Made by a program: the position numbers and the translations under genes
Notes under the pieces: model-generated
Seen by the model: only the letters and a program-made list of their open reading frames with translations
Told to the model about the DNA's origin: nothing
The model's database searches: none
NCBI GenBank assembly: GCA_021527695.1
Contig: JAKFAO010000007.1
Coordinates: 248,001-312,000, forward strand
Length of the DNA stretch: 64,000 nucleotides
Direction of reading: 5' to 3'
Origin: Naematelia aurantialba
Taxonomy: Eukaryota; Basidiomycota; Tremellomycetes; Tremellales; Naemateliaceae
Shown here: piece after piece, positions 35,669 through 46,686 of the stretch
Layout of the letters: every line of letters starts with the position of its first letter
Numbering within the stretch: the stretch's first letter is position 1

Positions 35669-38260
35669 ATGGCTGCCACACAGTCTCACCTCATGAAGAC
35701 CACACGGCGGGGCCGGCCCTTTGTCAAGGCGAGTTGCACGAATCGTCGTTTCGTATGGCCAGGCCATCGACTGACGGGCAGCAGGACACGCATGATCTCA
35801 TGGCCACGCTCTTGGTGTCGCTTCCCTTTGGACCGCACAAGAGCTTTTTCAAGACCTACCCCAACTCGTTCACGACGTAAGCAACCTCCTCCTCCTCTTT
35901 ACACCGTGCACGATGTCTGATCCCAGCCAGCGACGAGGCCGCGGCCAATCTGGCGTCTCTCAAATTCTCGCAATCGAACCGGACACCCGACCCAAAGGAT
36001 GCCTCTCGCATCGTCACGACCACCACAACCACGACGTTTTCCATGTCCCGCGACATGGCCAAGGGCATCTGCCAGCACTTTCTCGACGCCCACTTGATCG
36101 AGTGCGCCTCGGATCTTGACTCGACCACATTCAAGGACCGGGGCGTGTACATGATAACTCCGAAAGGGCTGCACATCCTCGAACGTTTCATGACCAAGAA
36201 TGGGATTGCAGCTCCGCATCTCCTGCGTGTGTTCTCCGAAGAGCCCGTGACGCTCAAGATGCTGCACCTCGAGCGACGCAGCAACGACGACGAAATCATT
36301 ATCACCAAACCCGTGGTCGACGTGCTGTGGCGGCGGTTTGCGGGCCGCGAGCCCAACGTGTCGCGTCTGTCGGACGACGACCTCGTCGCTCAGTTCAGGT
36401 CACGCTGGTTCGCCAAGGCCTCGGTCGTCCCGGGTGAAGAGGTGGATCGGTCCATGGGCGTCGTCCTTCGCAAGGTTCCTACGGAGAAGAAGGGTGTGGA
36501 GGAGTACCATTTCTCAGCGATGCAGGGCGCCGAGTGGATTCTAGACTACACCACTGCCGTGGGGCTGGACGAGGCCGCAGAGGTAGCGGCGCAGTTTGTA
36601 CGATACGGCTATCTCGCACTGGTCAGCGACAAGGGTAGAGTCAAGGAGGGCAACATTGTCGCTGTTGTCCGAGGGAATGGGGCAGGAAGCAGCGGCACAG
36701 TCTCAAGTCAGGCCATGGTACGCCCCACCCTCCATGCGGACCGTCTCGACGCATGCTGACACCATGCCATAGCAAGAAGCGGAATACCGTGCAACCGAGA
36801 AAGCAGTCTACAAGATCACGCCCGAGGGTGTCACCGCCGCTCGGTGGGGAACGGACGGGACGAGAGGAGCCACAGCGGTCACGTCCAAGTCCGGCTCCAC
36901 GTCTGAATTCAACTCGCCCAATGCTGCTGGTCGAACGGCTGCAGCCCATGTTGCGCACTCGACGGACGACTCTGCGGCAGCGGCACTGCAGCGCGTCGAG
37001 TCGCGTTCTGAGCGGGCCAAGGCAGATCGGGACGGCAAGGACGGCAAAGACAGAGACAGAGACCGGGATAGGGAACGGGACAGGGACGGGGACAGGGAGG
37101 AAGTGCACGCCAAAGACTCGCATACGGCACGACTTCGGCAGGTGCTGGAAGAGCCAGCGCTGCGGAGCCTGTTCCGCGAGTTCCTGCGCGCAAACTTTTG
37201 CGAGGAGAATCTGTCGTTCTGGCTCGAGGTGCAGGATCTCAAAAAGAAGTTTGGGACGACTTCATCGGCAGTGGCTCTGCCGGGGCAGACTGGAAAGGGG
37301 CGAACAGCGGGCCATCAGGCGATGGAGAAACATCAGCAAGATCTCATCACGCTGGCTTTTGTCATCTACAATAGTGAGCGTCGCTGCCCTCCACCCCCAC
37401 CTCTCCCGCCCTTTCCCCGCCCACTGGGCGGACATATTCTGTTCCTCCCGGAGGTCAACGCCACCATCCACCAGCGCGCCGTCACAGTCTGGTGGCAATG
37501 GTTACTACCCTGAGCTTTGTCCACTCCAGTCCATATGAATGAGACCAGGCACTGACTACACTCAGCGTACCTCCTGCCCTCCTCGCCGTCCGCAATCAAC
37601 ATCGACCACGGGCTCCGCACCGAGCTCATAGCATATATGAACCAAGTCTCGCAAGATAACGCCGTTGGCACGAAAGGTCATTCCGAGCCTGGCGTTGGCA
37701 GTACCGTCCATGCGAGTCAGCTGCAGAACATCATTCGGCTGTACGAGCGGATCCAGACGTATATCTTTAGGCTGATGGCTACTGATTCTGTTCCCAAGGC
37801 GAGTCTCCGACCGTCTCCCTTCACCGTCCCCCACTGTCTCTCGCCGTTTGCTGTCACGGTTTCCCCCCTCTCCCCCCACCGTCTCCGTCCAACGCTCTCT
37901 TCCCGACCGTCTACTCCCCACCTCCCCAGTCTTCTTCCTGCCGATTCCGAGAGCCGTTCCCGTTCCCGTCTCTATGCTTCGCCGGAGGCTGGAATCGAAG
38001 TAAAGCCTCAAGCTGACACGGTCCAGTTCTGCAAGACGGACCGCTTCCTCAACCTCATGCGCTCGGTCTTCGATACCCAAGATATGAGTGTCGACGCCGA
38101 CGTGCTCGCCGACCTGCGGGAACAGGCGGCCGGCCTGGCCCTCGGCAAGGATTATGCGCCTGAACCACCTAGCCCGACCAAGGCGTATCTCACCATCTCG
38201 CAGACTGCCAACGAGAAGCAAATACTCGCGGCCAAGCAGCGCGACGGGGCGCAGCGATGA
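35669..38260 (+). CDS. Regulator of G-protein signalling (DEP-DEP-RGS, Sst2/FlbA type)
   Basis: Accelerates GTP hydrolysis on a G-alpha subunit, damping pheromone or nutrient signalling at the plasma membrane. Exon 1 (35669-35728) MAATQSHLMKTTRRGRPFVK joins DTHDLMATLLVSLPFGPHKS after a GC donor (AAG|GCGAGT); ATG 35651 is an alternative in-frame start. First DEP-like region: exons 2-3 up to RGVYMITPKGLHILERF. Second: QGAEWILDYTTAVGLDEAAEVAAQFVRYGYL. Exon 36773-37373 has an Arg/Asp-rich linker (DRDRDRERDRDGD) and the start of the RGS domain (LRSLFREFLRANFCEENLSFWLEVQDLKK). It continues in 37566-37798 (INIDHGLRTELIAYMNQ) and 38027-38260 (FCKTDRFLNLMRSVFD). The intron 37799-38026 also needs a GC donor. 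Domain order fits Sst2, FlbA and Crg1. Confidence 0.93.
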
Positions 38261-38738
38261 CCGTCTCATGCACTTGACGACTCGGCCCGGCCGCCGGCGA
38301 TCAGCACTGCAAGTGCTGTTAGGTGATGCACGGGCCAAGCGTTGGTCCAAGGCCGAGGTGCTGAGGTGGGGATGGCGAGGTCTCTGTCCGTATGTACACC
38401 GTAGATCGTGTTATAATGACTCCCTGCATTCCTCGTATATCTAGTCCAGTGTCCAGTGTCAAGTGTCACGTGTCAAGTGGTAGATGAGGATGGGGCAGTG
38501 CATGCAGATGTCTTGCTTGGGGGGTGATGCCCAGCACACACACGCATCAAGCAACGCACAACGCACGGCGGGCAACGCACAACGCGCGACAGGCAACACA
38601 CATCGCACAACGCACAACGCACAACGCACAACGCACACTGCGGAGCGCATGTCGCTACAAGCACCGCTCTTGCCCCCCGTCAATGAGAAACAAGATGCGA
38701 TGCATCCTGACCACACGCAATGCCTACAGTATGCATGC
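38261..38738. other. Convergent 3' region with tandem repeat
   Basis: 478 nt between the RGS and TRM1 stop codons. It holds an AACGCACA-type repeat at about 38545-38645. Nothing coding is seen. Confidence 0.5.
38545..38645 (+). repeat. AACGCACA-type tandem repeat
   Basis: CAACGCACAACGCAC units of 8-9 nt, with variants GGCGGGCAACGCAC and GACAGGCAACACAC, ending in four clean CAACGCACA copies. Confidence 0.88.
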
Positions 38739-41700
38739 CTACTGATTCATCATCTCCTCCTCATCCACCGCTTCTTTCACCGGCACGTGCTTCTGCGCCT
38801 GCGTCCGCGCGGCCTCACTCCCGCCGTCAATCTTGACCCTCTTGGCCGCGCGCTCATCTGCCACACCTGCAGCCCCTGCTCCAGCCTCCACGTCCCGTCC
38901 CGCCTCTGCTTCCGCCCCCACCGCGTGTTTCCCGTTCTGCTCCTTGTCCGCAGCCTTGGGAGTCTGGATGCTCTTGGCTCTCGTGCCTGGGCCCCAGTTG
39001 GGCAGCGGGTTGTTCTGGTAGAAGACTACTTTGTCGCCCTTGTCGAACGATTTCGTCTTTTCGTTCGGGGTGAAGTCGATCTCATGCCTGCACGGCCCGT
39101 CAGTGATACATATACACGAGAATGTAGGACCAAGCGCATGATGGACGCGATCCAATCGAGATCAGAGACACAGGGGCAACCACGCGGGAGCCGCGGGAGG
39201 CGGGGGGAGGGGAGGACGTTAGGCGCCGGGAAGGGAGGGGGAGAAAAATTGAATGCCGGGAAGGGAGGAGAGCAGATTGGCAACGCACACCATCGCCTTC
39301 TCCATGAGCCTGCGCACCGGCGATCCCTCGGCCACGCGGTCCATCCGCACCGGGTGCTCCTTGATCCATGCCCGGATGATGTCGAGCATGAAAGAGAATG
39401 GCGCGTCGGTCTTGATGCTGCCTTGTGAGGCGTGGGAGCGGGAGACGTTGTATCCTGCGTTATGGAGGGCGTGCCTGGTCAACCGTCAGCACGACCGCGA
39501 TGCGAGACGACGACACGAGAAGACGAGGAGATGACGAGCGGCGAGGCCGCGGTCAACGATTCAGCGAATGGCCGAAACAAGAATACAGCGGGGAAAAGGT
39601 TATGGACGAGAGGGAAGATAAGGACGAGAGGGAAGATAAGGACGAGAGGGAAGTAAGGACGAGAGGGAAGAGCGGACGTACACTGCATGACGGGCAGGGA
39701 GCGATGTGGTGTGAAACAGTCCGCAAAGCCTGTTCATCGTCATGTAAAACGGGACATCCAGTTCCTAGTAAACTCAGCAAACTGATAGACCGAGATGACC
39801 GACGGACGCACCTCTGACGCAATGCTGAGCATTCCGTGCATCCTTGGCCATGTCCCATAGTGCTCCTGCTGTCCCTCGATACTCTTCAACACCCGCTTTG
39901 CGAAACTGCGCTCCTGGATCGGTCCAAGCCACATGGGTCCCCCAACCTGCAACAGAAAATGCTATCAGCCCAACTTCCTGCCTCACTGGCCGTTGTTCGA
40001 AAATTCGAAGGAGCAGGGAATTAAACGCACCGACATGGTCGTCCCGCACTGACTACACTTCGAGTCGGGGCCTAGTGGGACTGCCGCAGCGTGCTTGTAG
40101 TGGATATTACTCTTTCCAGGCTGATTGCTGGTGTCCACCATACGCCCCAACGGCTGAAGCGCGGGTTGCTGGCAAAAGTTGCACACGTAGACGAGCCCAA
40201 TTTTGCTAGACACGAATCAGCTCGCTCGACGCTCGTCGCGTCTGATGTTGGTTGATTACTAACCTATTGGCTGACTTGACCTCTGTCGCGTTCGAGCCTA
40301 TCCGCACAAAGAGACGGACGTAAAAGTCGATGGAAAAAGCAAGCAAGGGTGTGACGTATCGGCCGTACCGCGCGGCGGTTTGAGCAATGGAGCTCAGAAC
40401 AAGTCGCAGAGCTCCTTCGTGAGAGTACTCGGCTCGGACAGAAGCCCCGCCGTAGTTGGCAAAGCTACGTCCATCAGCCTAGACAGTAGCTGGATCCACG
40501 GCCAACTCACCACTTCTCGGGATACTGCGAGCCAGCAAGGACCGCCAGGTCGGTACATGTCACGCACAGGAGACCTACGGTTCTGTCAGCTACCAGCCCT
40601 GGCCTAACGGATCAAGTCGACAGGTGCTCACCTCCATCTGCAATGGCACCGATGGCAGAATCTAAGAATGGGGCAGCCGTGCCATATGGGTCCAGGTCGA
40701 CGACTTGCACCCGTCGGCGTGGATCTCGATGCTGAAACATCAAGACACTTGGCCTGTGAGTGCTCGCAGGGTCAACTATGCGAGGTGACTGACCAAGCAT
40801 CCCCTTCGTTCACTTTCACTGTTCCATGGCATCCCGGTCGTCTTCCTAGAGAGTCACTCCCGTGCTCTTGGTCGCCGTTCAACGCCGCCTCGCCATCTTC
40901 GCCGTTCATGACCGACTCTTCGGCAGATGCCGTTGCAGTTGCAGTTACAGATGCCGAGGCCGGTGCCTCTGGGTCGTGCTCATGAACATCTGCGGTCTGT
41001 GTATCCTCGGCCGGTCCCACACCGTTCAGAGCAACGTTCTGGCGCATTGCCTCGCACGCGGACGGCGAAATGTCATTGGCCAGGACATGGCTGTAAACCG
41101 ATGAGCTTGTGGGCCATACGCAAGTGCTGAAGAGCTCACCGGACATCTGGGATCTCCTTTGCGTATCTGATGGAACGAAGACCAGTGGCGGAAAGAGCTT
41201 CGAGAATAGTGATCTTGTGGTACGGCACTTGACGCTGTACATGATCTCAGTCACAATCCCGACGTCATGATCAAGAGCACATGCAAGACCTACGGGGCCA
41301 GAAGAGGGACCTGCTTGGGGCTCTGATTCCTCCTCCACCGCACCTTCACCTAGATATTGTGAGTGTGAGCCGCTGTTAGCACTTGGTTCCAACGTACCGT
41401 CCACTGCCTGCTTCGCTTTGCCTTTTCCTCGGGGCTCTCTTTCTCTCTTCTCTCTCGCCGCAGATTTGCGTCGCAGCTTCTCATCGACCTCCTCCTTCCG
41501 AAGCTCATTCCATGCTCTGATAACAGCGACCGACAGGTCCCGATTGTACTGCTGCACTGGATTCAGGAATGCAATGTTCTCCTTGGGCACGAGGATGGTT
41601 GTCGTCGATTCGGTGTGGGGTCGGTGCGTCGACGGGATGCCGCCAGGCAGGGGGATAGTGTGAGCAATCGACATGAGGCGGGTGGTACTGCTGTTCACGT

Positions 41701-41749
41701 GGCACAGTGGAGATGCGAATAGTCGAGCTTGTGCTCTGTGGATCAGCAT
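38739..41749 (-). CDS. TRM1: tRNA (guanine-26-N2)-dimethyltransferase
   Basis: Makes N2,N2-dimethylguanosine at position 26 of many cytosolic and mitochondrial tRNAs. Motifs in order: [23 protein letters not shown] at the N-terminus; [18 protein letters not shown] (SAM-binding region); [32 protein letters not shown] (catalytic DPYG region); [42 protein letters not shown]; and a zinc site CNFCQQ...CSQCGTTM near 40060-40190. Next are MWLGPI, the late segment [19 protein letters not shown], and [16 protein letters not shown]...[13 protein letters not shown]. The tail is Lys/Ala/Glu-rich (AAKRVKID, possible NLS). Two in-frame starts exist: 41749 ([15 protein letters not shown], Arg-rich and acid-free) and 41674 ([12 protein letters not shown]). 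This fits the dual mitochondrial/nuclear products known for yeast TRM1. About eleven introns; the one at about 39480-39690 holds a minisatellite. Confidence 0.95.
39598..39675 (+). repeat. 18-nt repeat in a TRM1 intron
   Basis: GACGAGAGGGAAGATAAG is repeated three times and then GACGAGAGGGAAG twice. It lies within an intron of the minus-strand TRM1. Confidence 0.9.
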
Positions 41750-42053
41750 GTACTGTGCTATGCTGAGCTTCGGCCTCTCAACTATACAACAGCCACCACC
41801 GCCAACATTTCTGAAATTCTCCCCGCATCCAGCTGGTTGCGTTACGTAATGACTCATCTGTCGCGTCTGCGCGTGCTGCCCCCCGTTTTCGATTGTCCTC
41901 CACTTTGTGACATTTGCCATCTACCCTTCCTCGTAGCATTTCACTGATCTGCTCTCTGTCGTCGACGCTCAGACAGGAAAACAGGCGAGTCTACAGCACA
42001 GAAGCACAGTAGGCACAGCGAAATAGCAGACCGAGTGACGTTCCGAGCCCAGC
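41750..42053. promoter_or_regulatory. Divergent promoter TRM1 / ASF1
   Basis: About 300 nt shared by two genes transcribed outward. No clear TATA box. An open frame continues upstream from TRM1 to 41920 but lacks conserved sequence. Confidence 0.55.
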
Positions 42054-43168
42054 ATGGTATGCCTGTGCTCATTCTTACTTGTGAAGAATTGAAGCTGACC
42101 ACCGTGTCTGCTTTGTTTACGTCTTTTTCGTGCAGTCTATGGTGAGCGTGACCTCTGAATATGCATTCGTAACAACATGGGAGATTGCGCTGACTCGACT
42201 GAACAGGTGAACATCCGCAACATTGAGCTCCTGAACAACCCGGCGAAATTCGACGATGGCTACCACTTTAGAATCAAGTTTGAGGCCGTAGCACCGCTTG
42301 CAGAAGGTGGGCCACGTCCCGTGCTCAGACCAATATAGAGCCTAGACCGGACCGTCGATGGCAGAGTGAGCTCGGCTGACGATGGCGGTAGACCTCGAAT
42401 GGCGATTGATATACGTCGGTTCGGCCAAGTCGGAGGAGCACGACCAGGAGCTCGATTCATGTATGGGTACGTCAGCGTTTCTTTTAATTCTTTTTGCGCT
42501 GCGGAGTGCTATTTGGCCATTGTGGCGCCGTGTGGACCCCAGTTATAACAGCCTCCTACGGCGTCTTCTAACCCACTTCTACGCCTTGTGTCTTTCCACT
42601 TCCTGCTCTGTACTAGCAGTCGTTGATGGCGCGCAGTGGGACCCATCCCAGCCGGCATCAACGCATTCGAATTCACCGCGCCTTCACCTGTCCACAATCT
42701 CCTGCCATCACAAGAGTCTGAAGAAATCCTCGGCGTGACAGTCATCATCATCACCGCTTCCTATCGGGACAAGGAATTCGTCAGGGTCGGATACTACGTC
42801 AACACGTACTACGAGGACGAGGAGATGAAGGAGAACCCACCGCCAGTCGTCGAATGGGACAAGCTGTACAGAAACGTCTTGATCGAGAAACCAAAAGTCA
42901 CCAGGTCAGCTTGCCCTATCCGCGCCTGACAACTAGAGCCACGCTGACGCGATACCTCTATCTCAGATTTCAAAACCCGTGGGACTCTGCACCGACGCCC
43001 AGCGCGTTTGACGGATTCTCACCGCAGCCCCAGGCGTCCGACGTACCTATGTCGCAGGAGGGGAACAGCTACATGCTCGACAGCGCACCGTTACCGCCAC
43101 CGGTGCAAAAGGCACCACCGGCACTGAGCAACGGAGGCATGGATGTCGACCACCCGATGGTCGCATAG
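42054..43168 (+). CDS. ASF1: Histone H3-H4 chaperone Asf1
   Basis: Binds the H3-H4 dimer and hands it to CAF-1/HIRA during nucleosome assembly in the nucleus. Six exons (42054-42056, 42136-42141, 42207-42306, 42392-42466, 42637-42904, 42967-43168) sum to 654 nt, 217 residues. Visible family motifs: [23 protein letters not shown]...[44 protein letters not shown] and ENPPP...[16 protein letters not shown]. After the core there is a short Pro/Ala-rich tail ending DVDHPMVA. The model needs a start codon alone in exon 1 and a 6-nt exon TCTATG. It then reads [18 protein letters not shown], the same length as the yeast Asf1 N-terminus. If the 6-nt exon is skipped the frame is kept (MVNIRN...). An alternative is initiation at the ATG inside the 6-nt exon. 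Confidence 0.96.
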
Positions 43169-43559
43169 CTCTCGGAGACCGGAGCGACCGCGGAAACAGC
43201 CAAGCAGTGGAAGGGCAAGGCGACAGCAAGTGTGACAGCGCATTGGGCGCCATGGGGGAGAGTGGAACAGACTCTCCGGGGGGGAGAGGCGTAGAGGCAG
43301 AGCGAAAATCGCAGGTTGCCGTACACTGTAGTATAGGCGCACAGTGACGGACGATCGATTCCATCCCATGTATTTCAGTGTCCCATCTACACATGTGGAA
43401 TGCGGCACGACGTCACATGCGCATTTCTCGTTGACTGTACGTGACTGAACTGCGAGGTCCACCAAACTATATACATGCGATGCTGGGTATCCCCTCACTT
43501 CTCATGAACAAGCTCATCAAATCTGGCATGAACAAGCTCATCAAACCTGTCTTGACCGA
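43169..43559. other. Convergent 3' region
   Basis: 391 nt between the ASF1 and GlnRS stop codons. A short near-repeat CATGAACAAGCTCATCAAA lies at 43503-43550. Nothing else is seen. Confidence 0.5.
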
Positions 43560-46482
43560 TCAAGCACTCTTCCCTGCGTCCTCTTTGAGGCTCACAATTC
43601 TGTTGAGGATGATCTTGTCCCCTTCTTTCCTGACTGGCTTGGCGTCCTCCCCCTCGTCCAAGCACGCCAGGTGACTCTCCCTATCGAGCGCGAAATACGC
43701 CAGCCTCATTCCCTGAAATCTGACATTCTCATTACCGACCAATTGCTCCGCGGTGGCAACTGGCTCGTCGTCTTTATGTCCTTCGTTCGAGTTGTCCACA
43801 GCCATCTGGCTCTCTTGTTTCGCCTTGATGAGCCGTGCCTCGCTCTCTTTCTTCGCCTTGACTAAACTGCTCTTCGCCAGCTCGTAGAACGCCGGCTCGA
43901 TCACTGCGTTCTTGTATACCTCCAACGAGTTGCGATTGACGTCGCTTTCAAAGTCTGGTGGAGGTGGATCGGACTTGAAAAGCGGGTGGAAGACTCGGAC
44001 CTCATCGATAGGAATCGCGTCCGGCGCGCTAACCCACTGGATGTACGCCTTGGCCTTCTTCACCTTGCCCGAATCCTCAAGCACCGCATGGATCTCGGTA
44101 ACCTTGCCGCTAATAGGATCCTTGGTGTACGACGTACAGGTGATCGGGAAAGGCGCCTTGAACAAACCGACAGATTTTCCAGGTGCGAGCCGGAAGTAAT
44201 CAGGCGAGTCGATTTCGCGGAAATCGTCAGCGTCAATGTACACCTCTTTGGTAAACGAGGTGGTGACGGTACCCATGGCGGGAATCTTGGGGTGTAAGGG
44301 AACCTGCACTGGTATCCGGTAGTCGTCGGGAACATTGTCGATCACCACTTTAACCGGATTGAGCACCATCATGAGCCGCGGGGCAGAGTCTTCGAGATAA
44401 GATCGTACGGATGACTCAAATTTCTGAATCTCGGTAATTCCGGGAGCAGCCGTCACACCAAGTTCACTGACGAATGCAAGGAGAGCGCCTGGTGGGATAC
44501 CACGCCGTCGAAGGGCGACGATGGTGTAGAGACGAGGATCGTCCCAGTCTTTCACTAGGTGTTTCTGAACGAGGCGAGCGACTTTCCGTTTGGACAAGAA
44601 CGTGCCTTGTAGGTTGAGCCGGGCAAACTCGTACTGGCGAGGCTTGTACACTGCGAGAGCGTCACACAACCATTCGTAGGATTCTCGCGCGGGGATGAAT
44701 TCAGTAGTACAAAGCGAGTGACTGTGAGAGGGTCAGCTTCAGCATTGACACGCAATTTACGAGATATTCTCAAAGGAATCGCATAGACAGTGGGTAAAAT
44801 CGTATGTGGGGTAGATTTCTATCAACATCAGCCAAAACACACCACACCTAGTGAGGCACTCACTCCACTTGTCGCCGGTCCGATGGTGAGGGGCATTCTT
44901 AACCCGGTATGCTATAGTATCCCACATGTATGGGTTGCCGCTGGACAAATCCATCTTCATCCGCAGGCATGCGCCTCTCTCTGGGTATTCTCCATTCTTC
45001 ATCCTCTCAAATTCGATCAATGACTCCTCCATTGGCCTATCACGATGAATACAGGGCACGGGGTTTCCGTGACCACCTCCCCGATCCTCCTTGATCTTTT
45101 CGGCTACCGTTTTAGCTATGCTCAACCTGGAGCGCTCACCATCACATGTGCAAACGTAGCCATGTCCGCGGCGAATGAGTTCGACTGCTAGCTCATAAAG
45201 ACGGTCAAAGTTGTCACTGGAGTAGGTAATTTTCCATGGTTCGAACCCCAGCCACCGGACTGTCTCGAGGATAGACTGGAAGAATCGACCTTCCTCTGCT
45301 TCCGGGTTTGTGTCGTCGTATCTTCGGCACATCAGCTTTGACTGTAGCGAACAGCGTAAGCTTACCTGAGGTAACAGCGTCCGCCATGATACTTGGCATA
45401 GCCGAAATCCACCATGATTGCCTTCACATGCCCTTTGACCGTCAGTCCATTCCGAGCAGTGAGAGGATCTACATACCGATATGAAGATATCCGTTTGGTT
45501 CAGGAGGAAACCGAGTGTAGACAGCCCCTTTTGTCCATGCCAAATGCTGCTCCTTCAATTTTGGATCGATCTGCGGGTTCTCTCCAGGTTTATGGAACTC
45601 GGACAAGAATCCTTCGCGGAAGATATTGGTAGGGATCACGGGAGTGGTTGAGCTCGAAGCTTCCGCTGGTCCAGTGTTCGAGGAAGATGCGGAAGGTTTA
45701 GATTGCTGAGCTTTGGCTTTGCTTGCTGCGGACGCTGCCTCTGCTCGCGCCTTCGCAGCGGCTTCTTTGCTGCCGAAGAGTTCGGTGAAGATGGTCTCCA
45801 GCGAAGTTTTCACATCAAGCGGATTTGCCCATCTACTCCCAGTCAGCTGGAGCAAGAACCACCGTATGTCGAGGCGCACCTGAGGTCCGAAGCGCTGTTC
45901 TTGATACCTCCTAATAGCGGTCCAAGGCTTGCCCAACCTTCGAGAGGTGATGGCAGGGCGGAAATGTAGGATTGCAGACGTGACGGTAGGTCATCCGCCG
46001 ATATGTCTATGCCTAACACAGATGTCAGGCGCTATGAACCGCTCGGCCAGAATCCAGCTTACCAACGCCGCATGCTTTGTCAAGGGCTGCTTCGTCGACT
46101 GGTGTGGCGGGCGGGTTGCCTTCGAGGAATTTGACCGCGGCTGGTGGCGATAAGTGAATGCTGCCGGACGCTTGACAAGTAGCTCACCGGCAACCTGGTC
46201 TGAGCTTTTGATGTCCCCCTTGAGGACCTTATCCACGACAAAGCTCTTCTCTGCTGGACCAAGCTTCCCGCCTATCGCGCTGAGCTTGACCAAAGCAGTT
46301 GCCTGCTTCTCCCCGACCTTCTTTCCTTCGAGTTGAAACTCATCAATTAGTCCTTTGAACGCGACTCCAGACTTCGGTACTTTGACGAGCTCAGTGGCGG
46401 TGTTGGAGCCCAGCCCGAGAGACGTGAAGAGCGATATCAATGACTGAGACTCGGGCGAATTGACATCCACTTTTGGTGGCAT
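43560..46482 (-). CDS. GLN4: Glutaminyl-tRNA synthetase (cytosolic)
   Basis: A class I synthetase that charges tRNA-Gln. The N-terminal appended domain typical of eukaryotic GlnRS starts at ATG 46482 ([19 protein letters not shown]). An Ala/Lys/Ser-rich linker ([20 protein letters not shown] region) leads to the catalytic core: [12 protein letters not shown] joined by a 47-nt intron to [17 protein letters not shown]. The HIGH signature is therefore split in its Gly codon. Downstream are [14 protein letters not shown]-type segments, [17 protein letters not shown] and [13 protein letters not shown] (KMSKS equivalent). The anticodon-binding beta-barrels follow, with [23 protein letters not shown] and [14 protein letters not shown] sequence. 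The end is [17 protein letters not shown] and a C-terminal [15 protein letters not shown] segment. At least seven introns. The gene has the length and order of an intact enzyme. Confidence 0.96.
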
Positions 46483-46686
46483 GGCGCTGGATGAACTGAC
46501 GGATCATGCGTCGACGACAATCAACCGACTTGAATGAGTCGAAAACACTTGAACGGGAACTCTCAGGTCGAACTTTACCTGTTTGACCTGATACTAGCCG
46601 GCCGTACCTCCACATGACGACGTGGAGCTGGTTCATCGACTCTCTCTTCGCCTCTCTCCGCATCGTTTGTACCAAGTCTGAACAAA
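46483..46686. promoter_or_regulatory. Compact bidirectional promoter GLN4 / PDI
   Basis: Only 204 nt separate the two start codons, so promoters and 5' UTRs of both genes must overlap here. No TATA box is seen on either strand. Confidence 0.6.

Noticed and set aside
37799..38026. Reading straight through the RGS intron as coding
   Set aside because: The frame is open, but the sequence (Ser/Pro/His-rich, pyrimidine-biased) interrupts the RGS fold, and a branch site with acceptor lies exactly before FCKTDRF.
45230..45250. GGTTCGAACCCC, a perfect tRNA T-loop motif
   Set aside because: It is the reverse complement of the GFEPW codons in a conserved GlnRS exon, with no tRNA fold around it.
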